Of a DNA stretch of 64,000 nt, positions 25,646 through 33,720 are shown in pieces. A program made the translations under genes and the position numbers. The notes beneath the pieces are model-generated. The model did not search any database. It was not told the DNA's origin and was given only the letters and a program-made list of their open reading frames with translations. The stretch's first letter is position 1; the number at the start of each line of letters is the position of its first letter. Source of the stretch: Clostridiales bacterium UBA1738 (GTDB lineage Bacteria; Bacillota; Clostridia; UBA1381); NCBI GenBank assembly GCA_002315735.1, contig DCIA01000001.1, forward strand, positions 1-64,000. The letters run 5' to 3'.

Positions 25646-27343
25646 ATGAACTATAAAGAATACACAGGAAAGAAAATAGCAGAGATTACAGGTCTTGATG
25701 AGGAAACTGCAATCAAAACACTTGAAACACCACCGGAGCAAAAACTTGGGGATTTGGCATTCCCATGTTTTATTCTCGCAAAAACTTTGAGAAAAGCACC
25801 ACCTATAATTGCAAAGGAACTTTCAGAAAAATTTGCAGAAGATAAATATATCAAAAGTGCAGAAGCGGTTGGTGGATATCTCAATATTTTCTTTGATAAG
25901 GTTGAATTTACAAAGCAAGTAGTGGGTGCTGTTTTAGAGCAAAAAGAAGACTTTGGAAAGAGCAAAATCGGAAACGGAAAAACAGTTTTGGTTGAATATT
26001 CATCACCTAATATTGCAAAGCCTTTCCATATAGGACATCTATTTTCAACTGCTGTCGGAAATTCGCTTGAAAGAATTTATAGATATTTAGGATATAAAAC
26101 CGAAAGACTAAATCATGTTGGCGATTGGGGAACGCAATTCGGCAAACTGATTTGTGCCTATAAGCTTTGGGGAAATGACGAAGTAATCGAAAAAGACCCA
26201 ATTAACGAACTTCTAAAAATATATGTAAAATTCCATGAAGAAGCAGAAAAAAATCCCAAACTTGATGACGAGGCAAGAGAATATTTTAAGCGTTTGGAAG
26301 ACGGAGAGAAGGAAGAAACTGCACTTTGGCAGCATTTTAGAGAACTTAGCCTAAAAGAATTTAAGAGAGTTTATGATATGCTGGGTGTTGAATTTGATTC
26401 ATATGCAGGAGAAAGTTTCTATTCGGATAAAATGGACGAAGTTGTGGAAATATTAAGGGAGAAAAATCTGCTTACAGAAAGCGAAGGAGCACAAATTGTT
26501 GACCTTTCAGAACTTAACATTCCACCATGCATAATACTGAAATCTGACGGTGCAACTATCTATGCAACAAGAGATATTGCAGCTGCTTTATATCGTCACA
26601 GAACATATAATTTCTACAAGAATATATATGTTGTAGGGACTCCACAATCACTTCATTTCCAACAAATATTTGCCGTTATGGAAAAGGCAGGTTGGGACTT
26701 TGCCAAGGGCTGTGAGCATGTTAATTTCGGACTTGTTAAATTCCCTGACAAGAAGTTATCGACTCGTAACGGAGATGTAGTATTTCTAGAAGATGTTTTG
26801 AAGGAATCAATTTCAAAGACATTAGAAATCATAACACAAAACAGTCCCAATATGGAAAACAAGGAAGAAGTTGCAACAAAAATCGGTATCGGTGCAATTT
26901 TATATGCATTCTTAAAAAATTCTCGTGAAAAAGATATTATTTTCAGTTGGGATTCTATGCTTGATTTTGAAGGCGAGTCAGCACCTTATGTTCAATATAG
27001 TTATGCAAGAGGAAAGAGCATACTTCGCCGAAGTGATTTAAACTTTGAAGATGCAGATTTTAAAAACGCAGTATCTGATGAAGAATATGCGTTGGTTGTA
27101 CAGTTAAATAAGTTTGCAGATGCAATTTCTGATGCGGCAGATAAAAACGAACCTTTCTATATCAATAGATATGTTACAAATCTTGCAAGACAATTTAACA
27201 AGTTTTATGGTGCTTGCCCAATTCTGAAAGATGATGTTCCGGAAGAAACAAAAAAAGCAAGACTTGCACTTGTTTTGGCAACTTGCACGGTTATTAAATC
27301 TGCACTATACCTACTTGGTATTGAAACTGTTGAAAGTATGTAA
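25646..27343 (+). CDS. argS: Arginyl-tRNA synthetase
   Basis: Class I synthetase charging tRNA-Arg. 565 residues with the N-terminal additional domain (about 1-100), the HIGH motif as FHIGH in SPNIAKPFHIGHL (about 124-136), the KMSKS counterpart KLSTRNGD (about 370) and the DALR anticodon-binding C-terminus. AGAGGA lies before the ATG, 11 bases after trmFO. In the nine-gene run. Confidence 0.96.
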   Translation: MNYKEYTGKKIAEITGLDEETAIKTLETPPEQKLGDLAFPCFILAKTLRKAPPIIAKELSEKFAEDKYIKSAEAVGGYLNIFFDKVEFTKQVVGAVLEQKEDFGKSKIGNGKTVLVEYSSPNIAKPFHIGHLFSTAVGNSLERIYRYLGYKTERLNHVGDWGTQFGKLICAYKLWGNDEVIEKDPINELLKIYVKFHEEAEKNPKLDDEAREYFKRLEDGEKEETALWQHFRELSLKEFKRVYDMLGVEFDSYAGESFYSDKMDEVVEILREKNLLTESEGAQIVDLSELNIPPCIILKSDGATIYATRDIAAALYRHRTYNFYKNIYVVGTPQSLHFQQIFAVMEKAGWDFAKGCEHVNFGLVKFPDKKLSTRNGDVVFLEDVLKESISKTLEIITQNSPNMENKEEVATKIGIGAILYAFLKNSREKDIIFSWDSMLDFEGESAPYVQYSYARGKSILRRSDLNFEDADFKNAVSDEEYALVVQLNKFADAISDAADKNEPFYINRYVTNLARQFNKFYGACPILKDDVPEETKKARLALVLATCTVIKSALYLLGIETVESM

Positions 27344-27361
27344 TTTTTTAGGAGAGAAATA

Positions 27362-27616
27362 ATGGGAAATAGAGTTGCTTTAATTGGTATAGTTGTTGAG
27401 GATATGGAAAAAGTATCGGAACTTAACACACTTTTGCACGAATATTCCGATTATATAATTGGCAGAATGGGTTTGCCATATAAAAATCGTGAAATTTCAA
27501 TCATTAGTATTGCGATTGATGCACCGAGCGATCTAATTAACTCTCTTTGCGGAAAAATCGGCAAAATCAAGGGTATAACATCAAAAACTCTATATGCAAA
27601 AATGAATGAGGAGTAA
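27362..27616 (+). CDS. ACT-domain protein of the TM1266 iron-only hydrogenase regulator family
   Basis: 84 residues forming a single ACT-like ferredoxin fold: MGNRVALIGIVVEDMEKVSELNTLL, then YIIGRMGLPYKNREISIISIAID and a final KIKGITSKTLYAKM. This pattern matches the TM1266 family, named for its co-occurrence with [FeFe]-hydrogenase genes. No hydrogenase gene is in this window, so the link is by family only. AGGAGA precedes the ATG and manA follows after 5 bases. Confidence 0.8.
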   Translation: MGNRVALIGIVVEDMEKVSELNTLLHEYSDYIIGRMGLPYKNREISIISIAIDAPSDLINSLCGKIGKIKGITSKTLYAKMNEE

Positions 27617-27621
27617 ATAAT

Positions 27622-28560
27622 ATGAATTTAGAGCCTGTAAAATTAAAAGCCGCTTGCAAGGACTATATTTGGGGTGGAAACAGATTAAAAACAGAGTATG
27701 ATAAAGGATTGGAACTTGATAAAGTTGCTGAAAGTTGGGAACTTTCGGCACATAAAGACGGAGAAAGCGTAATAGTTGGTGGAGAGTTTGACGGACTTTT
27801 TTTGACAGATTATATAGAAAAAAATGGTAAAGAATGCGTGGGAAAAAATGCAATGAAGTTTGAATTTTTCCCTATCTTAATTAAACTAATTGATGCCGCG
27901 GATAATCTTTCGGTACAAGTTCATCCGTCTGATGAATATGCCTTGAAATACGAAGGCGAATACGGCAAAACAGAGATGTGGTATGTTGTTGACTGTGAAA
28001 AAGGCGCATTTTTGTATCATGGATTTAACAGAGAAATCACAAAAGAAGAATTTGCAAAAAGAATAGAAAATAACACTATTTTGGAAGTTTTAAATAAAGT
28101 TGACATCAAAAAGGGAGATGTTTTCTTTATTGAATCGGGAACAATTCACGCAATCGGAAAAGGTGCGTTTATTTGCGAAGTTCAGCAAAACTCAAACAAA
28201 ACTTATCGAGTTTATGACTACGATAGACGAGATAAAAACGGAAATACAAGAGAATTACATATTGAAAAGGCTCTTGAAGTTACAAACCTTACAGTGGCTA
28301 AAAAGGACGAATCACTTTCCGGCAATCTTCTTGCAAAGTGTAAGTATTTTACAGCAGAAAAGATTGATTCAGATAATAAAACAAGTTTTGAACTTAGCGA
28401 AAACAGTTTTCGCTCGGTTGTTGTTTTGACAGGAAGCGGAACACTAACGGTTGGAAATACAAAAATAGATATTAATAAAGGTGATAGTTTGTTTATTCCG
28501 GCTCAAAACGGAGTTGCAACTATTGATGGAGTTTGTGAAACAATAGTTTCATATGTGTGA
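27622..28560 (+). CDS. manA: Mannose-6-phosphate isomerase, class I
   Basis: Zn-dependent interconversion of mannose 6-phosphate and fructose 6-phosphate. 312 residues, the short bacterial type. Zinc and active-site segments are LSVQVHPSDEYAL (about 96-108), KTEMWYVV (about 116-123) and ESGTIHAIGKGAFICEVQQNSNKTYRVYDYDR (about 170-200, read in parts). The C-terminal small cupin follows. GAGGAG precedes the ATG. galM follows, suggesting a small sugar-entry module inside the operon. Confidence 0.93.
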   Translation: MNLEPVKLKAACKDYIWGGNRLKTEYDKGLELDKVAESWELSAHKDGESVIVGGEFDGLFLTDYIEKNGKECVGKNAMKFEFFPILIKLIDAADNLSVQVHPSDEYALKYEGEYGKTEMWYVVDCEKGAFLYHGFNREITKEEFAKRIENNTILEVLNKVDIKKGDVFFIESGTIHAIGKGAFICEVQQNSNKTYRVYDYDRRDKNGNTRELHIEKALEVTNLTVAKKDESLSGNLLAKCKYFTAEKIDSDNKTSFELSENSFRSVVVLTGSGTLTVGNTKIDINKGDSLFIPAQNGVATIDGVCETIVSYV

Positions 28561-28573
28561 GAAAGGGAAAACT

Positions 28574-29608
28574 ATGATAGAAAAAAGATTATTTCAAAAA
28601 ATAAGTAAAGGCGATGTTTATGCCTATATTTTAGATAACGGAAAGGGTTTAAAAGCAGAAATTTTAAGCCTTGGCGGCATTATTAGAAAACTTGAATTTG
28701 TTGGCACAGATGTGCTTTTGGGAAGAGATAATTATGAAACATATCTTCATGACGGTTCATATTTTGGTGCATTAATCGGCAGAAATTCAAACAGAATTGA
28801 AAAGGGCGAATTCAAAATAAACGGTAAACAATATAATGTTATCAAAAATGATGGTGGTAAGAATAATATTCATGGCGGCACCGATGGGTTTAATACAAAA
28901 ATTTGGAACGCAGAAGCAGTTGACGGGGAAGAGCCAAAACTAATTTTAACAACCGTTTCGGAAGACGGAGAAGAAGGATTTCCGGGGAAAGTTAATGTTA
29001 AGGTGACTTATACGCTTACAAAAGAAAACGCTATTTCTATACATTACGAGGGAGAAAGTGATCAAGACACAATTTTAAATATGACAAATCATAGTTATTT
29101 TAACTTAAATGGTCATACGAGTGGTAGCGTTAGAAATCATACACTTTGGATGGATTGTGATTTTTATACTCCAATTACAGAAAATGTTGTGCCTGACGGC
29201 ACAATAATATCGGTAAAGGATACACCATTTGATTTTACAACACCTAAAAAGGTGGGACAAGATATAGATTCAAAGCATGAGCAGATTGTTTTAGGCTTAG
29301 GATATGACCATAACCTAATTATAAATGGCACAGGATACAGAAAATTTGCTGTTCTTACAGGCGATATATCAGGGATTACAATGGAATGCTATACAGATAG
29401 ACCTGCGGTTCAATTATATACAGGAAACTATGTGGTGAATGAGCCGGAATGTAAAGATAATGCAAAGTATGAAAAAAATCAAGGGCTTTGTCTTGAAACA
29501 CAGGTATTCCCTAACTTTACAAAATACGCATTTTTCCCGGGTGGAATACTTAAAAAAGGCGAAAAGTATGACACAATAACAGAATATAAATTTTATAAGA
29601 AGGCATAA
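28574..29608 (+). CDS. galM: Aldose 1-epimerase (galactose mutarotase)
   Basis: Interconverts alpha and beta anomers of galactose and other aldoses. 344 residues with the catalytic histidine in MTNHSYFNLNGH (about 170-181), the upstream NNIHGGTDGFNTKIW segment (about 95-110) and the catalytic glutamate in LCLETQVFPN (about 302). The ATG at 28574 follows GAAAGGGAAA; an earlier in-frame ATG at 28553 lies inside manA without a ribosome site and is rejected. Confidence 0.93.
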   Translation: MIEKRLFQKISKGDVYAYILDNGKGLKAEILSLGGIIRKLEFVGTDVLLGRDNYETYLHDGSYFGALIGRNSNRIEKGEFKINGKQYNVIKNDGGKNNIHGGTDGFNTKIWNAEAVDGEEPKLILTTVSEDGEEGFPGKVNVKVTYTLTKENAISIHYEGESDQDTILNMTNHSYFNLNGHTSGSVRNHTLWMDCDFYTPITENVVPDGTIISVKDTPFDFTTPKKVGQDIDSKHEQIVLGLGYDHNLIINGTGYRKFAVLTGDISGITMECYTDRPAVQLYTGNYVVNEPECKDNAKYEKNQGLCLETQVFPNFTKYAFFPGGILKKGEKYDTITEYKFYKKA

Positions 29609-29611
29609 ATC

Positions 29612-30550
29612 ATGAAAAAGGTATATAAATCAGTTTCAGAACTAGTGGGAAGAACTCCACTTTTAGAACTATGCAATATAAAAAGAGAAGAAAAATTGGA
29701 AGCCAATGTTTTTGCAAAACTTGAATACTTTAATCCGGCAGGCAGTATAAAGGACAGAGTTGCAAAAGAGATGATAGAAAAGGCACAAAAAGACGGTGTT
29801 TTGAATAAAGATACCACAATAATTGAGCCTACTTCCGGAAATACAGGAATCGGAATTGCTGCAATTTGCGCATCAATGGGAATCAAAGTGATTATTGTAA
29901 TGCCTGAAACAATGTCAAAAGAACGCCGTATGCTTATGAAAGCATATGGGGCAGAACTTGTTTTATCAAATGGGCAAGAGGGAATGACAGGAGCAATTAA
30001 AAAGGCAGAAGAACTAAAAGCGTCAATTCCAAACAGCATTATTGCAGGACAATTTATAAATCCGGCAAATCCTTTGGCACACAAAAAAACAACAGGCCCT
30101 GAGATTTGGGAAGATTTAGACGGAGAAGTTGATATTTTTGTTGCAGGTGTTGGCACTGGTGGAACAATCACAGGAAATGGTGAATTTTTAAAATCTAAAA
30201 ATCCTGACATAAAGATTGTTGCAGTAGAGCCGAAAACATCGGCAGTTTTGTCAGGCGAAAAAGCAGGAAAACACGGTATTCAAGGCATAGGAGCAGGGTT
30301 TATTCCTGAGATACTAAATACAAAAATCTATGATGAAATTATAACTGTTGAAAATGAAGAAGCATACAAAATGAGCCGTATGATTGCAGAAAAAGAGGGC
30401 GTTTTGGTCGGTATTTCATCAGGAGCAGCACTGTTTGCGGCAGTAGAACTTGCAAAATTGCCTGAAAATAAGGAAAAAAATATTGTGGTAATTTTGCCGG
30501 ATACAGGTGAGAGATATCTTTCAACACCACTTTTTGAAGTAGGAGAATAA
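29612..30550 (+). CDS. cysK: Cysteine synthase A (O-acetylserine sulfhydrylase)
   Basis: PLP enzyme making cysteine from O-acetylserine and sulfide. 312 residues: PLP lysine in NPAGSIKDRVA (about 42-52), TSGNTG substrate loop (about 75-80), glycine-rich phosphate loop GVGTGGTITG (about 176-185) and SSGAA near the C-terminus. It starts 3 bases after galM and ends 1 base before mnmA. The neighbour is sensible, because MnmA uses sulfur that originates from cysteine. Confidence 0.95.
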   Translation: MKKVYKSVSELVGRTPLLELCNIKREEKLEANVFAKLEYFNPAGSIKDRVAKEMIEKAQKDGVLNKDTTIIEPTSGNTGIGIAAICASMGIKVIIVMPETMSKERRMLMKAYGAELVLSNGQEGMTGAIKKAEELKASIPNSIIAGQFINPANPLAHKKTTGPEIWEDLDGEVDIFVAGVGTGGTITGNGEFLKSKNPDIKIVAVEPKTSAVLSGEKAGKHGIQGIGAGFIPEILNTKIYDEIITVENEEAYKMSRMIAEKEGVLVGISSGAALFAAVELAKLPENKEKNIVVILPDTGERYLSTPLFEVGE

Positions 30551-30551
30551 T

Positions 30552-31601
30552 ATGAAAAAGGCAATAGTTGCTATGAGTGGCGGAGTGGATTCATCTGTTG
30601 CGGCACAAATAACAAAGGAATTAGGATATGAATGCTCCGGCGCTACTATGAAACTATTTTGTGGTGATGCGGAAAGAAAAAGCGGAGCAGAGCAAAATAT
30701 TAAAGATGCTGAGAGTGTAGCCACAAAACTTGGAATGCCCTTTTATGTATTTGACTTTGAAGAGGATTTTAAAACTGATGTAATTGACCGATTTATAAAT
30801 GCATATGAAACGGGAAATACGCCAAATCCGTGTATTGTTTGCAATAAATATCTGAAATTTGGTAAATTTTTGGACAAAGCACTTGAAATTGGCGCAGATG
30901 TTGTTGTAACAGGTCACTATGCGAGAATTGAAAAAGTGGGGGACAAGTATCTTTTAAAAAAAGCGGCAGACATCACGAAAGACCAAAGTTATGTGCTTTA
31001 TCAAATGACTCAGCACGAACTTTCACACACACTTTTCCCACTTGGCGAAATGACAAAAAAAGAAGCAAGAAAACTAGCTGAAAAATATGGATTTGTTACG
31101 GCACAAAAACACGATAGCCAAGATATTTGCTTCATACCTGACGGGGACTATGCAAAATTTATTGAAGAATATCTAAATAAAACCTATAAACACGGCAAAT
31201 TTGTTGACCGAAGCGGAAAAGTTTTAGGTGAGCATAAGGGAATAATAAGATATACCATAGGTCAAAGAAAGGGGCTTGGACTTAGTCTTCCTGCACCAAT
31301 GTATGTTTTTGAAAAGGATATGGACAAAAACGAGGTAATTCTTTGCAGTAATGAAGAATTGTTCTCAAAAGAACTCGATGTAGATGAAGTTAATTGGATT
31401 TTTTGGGACGATGTTCCTAAAACTTTTAGAGCAATGGCAAAGATTAGATATAATCAAAAGGAAGAGCCTGCGACAATTACTTTGACGGAAAATAACAGTG
31501 TTCATATTGTTTTTGATGAGCCACAAAGGGCGATTGCAAAAGGTCAAGCAGCAGTTTTTTACGATGGCGATACGGTAATCGGCGGCGGAACAATAAGATA
31601 A
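30552..31601 (+). CDS. mnmA: tRNA-specific 2-thiouridylase MnmA
   Basis: Adds sulfur to U34 of tRNA for Lys, Glu and Gln. 349 residues: PP-loop AMSGGVDSSVAA (about 7-18), first catalytic cysteine in TPNPCIVCNKYLKFG (about 96), GHYARIE, DQSYVLYQ and the second cysteine in SQDICFIPDGDY (about 195). AGGAGA lies upstream and the ATG begins 1 base after the cysK stop. Last gene of the nine-gene run, ending at a strong terminator. Confidence 0.96.
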   Translation: MKKAIVAMSGGVDSSVAAQITKELGYECSGATMKLFCGDAERKSGAEQNIKDAESVATKLGMPFYVFDFEEDFKTDVIDRFINAYETGNTPNPCIVCNKYLKFGKFLDKALEIGADVVVTGHYARIEKVGDKYLLKKAADITKDQSYVLYQMTQHELSHTLFPLGEMTKKEARKLAEKYGFVTAQKHDSQDICFIPDGDYAKFIEEYLNKTYKHGKFVDRSGKVLGEHKGIIRYTIGQRKGLGLSLPAPMYVFEKDMDKNEVILCSNEELFSKELDVDEVNWIFWDDVPKTFRAMAKIRYNQKEEPATITLTENNSVHIVFDEPQRAIAKGQAAVFYDGDTVIGGGTIR

Positions 31602-31605
31602 AAAT

Positions 31606-31634
31606 AAAAACACACTTTATAAAGTGTGTTTTTT
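31606..31634. terminator. Bidirectional terminator between mnmA and pfk
   Basis: Perfect palindrome AAAAACACACTTTA / TAAAGTGTGTTTTT with flanking A and T runs; it ends two convergent units. Confidence 0.9.
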
Positions 31635-31637
31635 AGT

Positions 31638-32846
31638 TTATTTTAAAGAAATATGTTTAGGAATACCGTTTTCTGTTATCATTTGTGGCTCACCCATTAT
31701 TAATGGCGATAAATATTTAAGTGCTTTTTCGGTTACATCGTGACCATTTTCTGCTATGTAATCGCTAGGTACTGCCTTTTCAAGATTTGCAACATCAGTA
31801 GCCTTATTAGAAATGATTTCGATTTTGTAGTCGCCTATTCTGTTAAATCCCATAACTATTCCTGTTTGACCTTCTAAAATGGCTTTTACACCGGCGCTTC
31901 CTATCATAACAGATTCATCAAGGTCGGTAAGAGAAGCAAAGTGAGAACTACATCTTTGGAGTACATTTAGTTCGACTGAGCGAGTTTTTATGCCAAAGTT
32001 ATCTTTTATAATGCTTTCAACAACACTTGCAGAACCTGAAAGTTGTGCATGACCGAATTCGTCGTGGGACAAATTACAATCCAGATTGCTAAAATATATT
32101 CCGTTTTCGTTTCTGATGCCCTCAGAAACTGCAATAATAATATTTTTTTCAGGGCAATTTTTAACGTCTTCTATTAATTGCTTTACAGAAAGTGGTCTTT
32201 CAGGTAAATATATAAGATGCGGAGCAGAACTTGTTTTGCTTCTTGCAAGTGCTGATGCTGCCGTTAACCAACCTGCGTTTCTGCCCATAATCTCTATGAT
32301 TGTTGCAGACGGATTTGCATAAACTGCGCTATCTCTTGCAATTTCCGAAACAGTAGTTGCAACAAACTTTGCGGCAGAGCCAAACCCGGGGGTATGGTCT
32401 GTGCCCATAAGGTCGTTATCTATTGTTTTTGGAACTCCTACAAAGGAAACATTTTTGCCGTTTTTCAAGGCATATTCGGACAGTTTTTTTACTGTATCCA
32501 TAGAATCGTTTCCACCAATATATAAAACCATAGTTATATTGAGTTTATTGAAATTTTCAAAAATTTGTTCAAAGAGTTCTTTTTTTTCATCGGTATCGGG
32601 GAGTTTAAATCTGCACGAACCAAGATAGGCAGCAGGGGTGAGTTTTAGAAGTTCACAATTTTCCTCTTTTTCAAAAGTAGAATTTAACTCTACGAAATTA
32701 TTATTGACTGCGCCTAAAATACCATTTACCATTCCATATATTTTTCTGCCGTTTGAAATGGCCTCTTTAATTACTCCTAACAAAGTTGCATTAATAGCGG
32801 CAGTAGGCCCGCCTGATTGTGCAACTGCAAAATTACCTTGAATCAC
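31638..32846 (-). CDS. pfp: PPi-type 6-phosphofructokinase
   Basis: Phosphofructokinase-family enzyme, 402 residues, with GGPTAAINATLLG (about 12-24), the substrate motif PKTIDNDLMGTDHTPGFGSA (about 137-156) and MGRNAGWLTA (about 188). The nucleotide site reads IGGNDSM (about 110). The aspartate after N replaces the glycine of ATP enzymes (GGDGS), the known signature of pyrophosphate-dependent enzymes, so the reaction is probably the reversible PPi + fructose 6-phosphate conversion. The start is GTG 32846 with GGAGG 9 bases upstream. Convergent with mnmA and divergent from rex. Confidence 0.85.
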   Translation of the reverse strand: MIQGNFAVAQSGGPTAAINATLLGVIKEAISNGRKIYGMVNGILGAVNNNFVELNSTFEKEENCELLKLTPAAYLGSCRFKLPDTDEKKELFEQIFENFNKLNITMVLYIGGNDSMDTVKKLSEYALKNGKNVSFVGVPKTIDNDLMGTDHTPGFGSAAKFVATTVSEIARDSAVYANPSATIIEIMGRNAGWLTAASALARSKTSSAPHLIYLPERPLSVKQLIEDVKNCPEKNIIIAVSEGIRNENGIYFSNLDCNLSHDEFGHAQLSGSASVVESIIKDNFGIKTRSVELNVLQRCSSHFASLTDLDESVMIGSAGVKAILEGQTGIVMGFNRIGDYKIEIISNKATDVANLEKAVPSDYIAENGHDVTEKALKYLSPLIMGEPQMITENGIPKHISLK

Positions 32847-32879
32847 TATATATGTCCTCCCAAATTGTCAATCTTAATT

Positions 32880-32908
32880 ATTATATACAAAAAACGACAA
32901 AAAGTCAA
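32880..32908 (-). promoter_or_regulatory. Promoter of the PPi-type phosphofructokinase gene
   Basis: Minus strand TTGACT (32908-32903), 17-base spacer, TATAAT (32885-32880). Confidence 0.8.
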
Positions 32909-32927
32909 ATTAATTATATTGCTATTA

Positions 32928-32956
32928 TTGAAATAATATGGTACAATGTATATAGT
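32928..32956 (+). promoter_or_regulatory. Promoter of rex
   Basis: TTGAAA (32928-32933), 17-base spacer, TATAGT (32951-32956). Confidence 0.7.
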
Positions 32957-32974
32957 GTAACGGAGGGTGATGTA

Positions 32975-33613
32975 GTGGATAGTAAAGAAAAGAAAGTGCC
33001 TGAGGTAGTTATAAGAAGGCTCCCAAGGTATTATAGATATTTAGATGAACTTGCAAGAGAAGGTAAAACCAGAATTTCTTCCAATGCATTAAGCAAAAAA
33101 ATGGGAGTTACTGCAAGTCAAATAAGACAAGACTTTAATTATTTCGGTGGCTTTGGTCAGCAAGGCTATGGATATAATATTATAAATTTATTGGATGAAC
33201 TAAAAAAACTTTTAGGCGTTACAAGAGGCTATAATGCTATTATTGTTGGTGCAGGGCATTTAGGACACGCCCTTACAAATTATGCGGGCATTAAAAGGCG
33301 TGGGTTTAAAATTATCGGCGCTTTCGATAATGATACTCAAAAAATCGGAAAAGATTTGTGCGGAGTGAAAATTTCTGATATAAAAAATATAGAGAGTTTT
33401 ATCAAAAAAAATGATGTTGATATTGCAATTTTATCTCTTCCGAGAGAAAACACCCAAGAGGTTGCAGACAAACTTATCGGAATGGGGATAAAAGGTTTAT
33501 GGAACTTTTCTTTCGTAGAACTTGAAAGCAATGACAAAGTCGTGATAGAAAATGTGCATCTTACAGATTCTTTAATGGCGCTTTCCTTTAAAATGAATAG
33601 AAATGAAGAATAA
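32975..33613 (+). CDS. rex: Redox-sensing transcriptional repressor Rex
   Basis: Homodimeric repressor released from DNA by NADH, controlling fermentation and respiratory genes. 212 residues: winged helix at the N-terminus (LPRYYRYLDELAREGKTRISS; QIRQDFNYFGGFGQQGYGYN) and a Rossmann domain (IIVGAGHLGHAL about 87-98) that binds NADH. I choose GTG 32975, 7 bases after GGAGGG; the longer reading from 32819 crosses the promoter. No clear Rex palindrome is seen in its own promoter. Confidence 0.95.
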   Translation: MDSKEKKVPEVVIRRLPRYYRYLDELAREGKTRISSNALSKKMGVTASQIRQDFNYFGGFGQQGYGYNIINLLDELKKLLGVTRGYNAIIVGAGHLGHALTNYAGIKRRGFKIIGAFDNDTQKIGKDLCGVKISDIKNIESFIKKNDVDIAILSLPRENTQEVADKLIGMGIKGLWNFSFVELESNDKVVIENVHLTDSLMALSFKMNRNEE

Positions 33614-33637
33614 TCACTATTTAGGTGATTATTTTTT
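33609..33637 (+). terminator. Intrinsic terminator after rex
   Basis: AATAATCAC, loop TATTTAG, GTGATTATT and a T-run. It overlaps the rex stop. Confidence 0.85.
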
Positions 33638-33649
33638 TTGTTAAAATGA

Positions 33650-33679
33650 TTGACTAATAATTGGAAAAAGTGATATAAT
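33650..33679 (+). promoter_or_regulatory. Promoter of rnjA
   Basis: TTGACT (33650-33655), 18-base spacer, TATAAT (33674-33679). Confidence 0.7.
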
Positions 33680-33720
33680 ATACAATGTAGTATTGTGCGG
33701 AAATAAAAATGGAGGTTAAA

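Noticed and set aside
33634..33660. Half-site TTGTTAAAAT as a Rex operator before rnj
   Set aside because: The second half of the TTGTTAA-N4-TTAACAA palindrome is missing.
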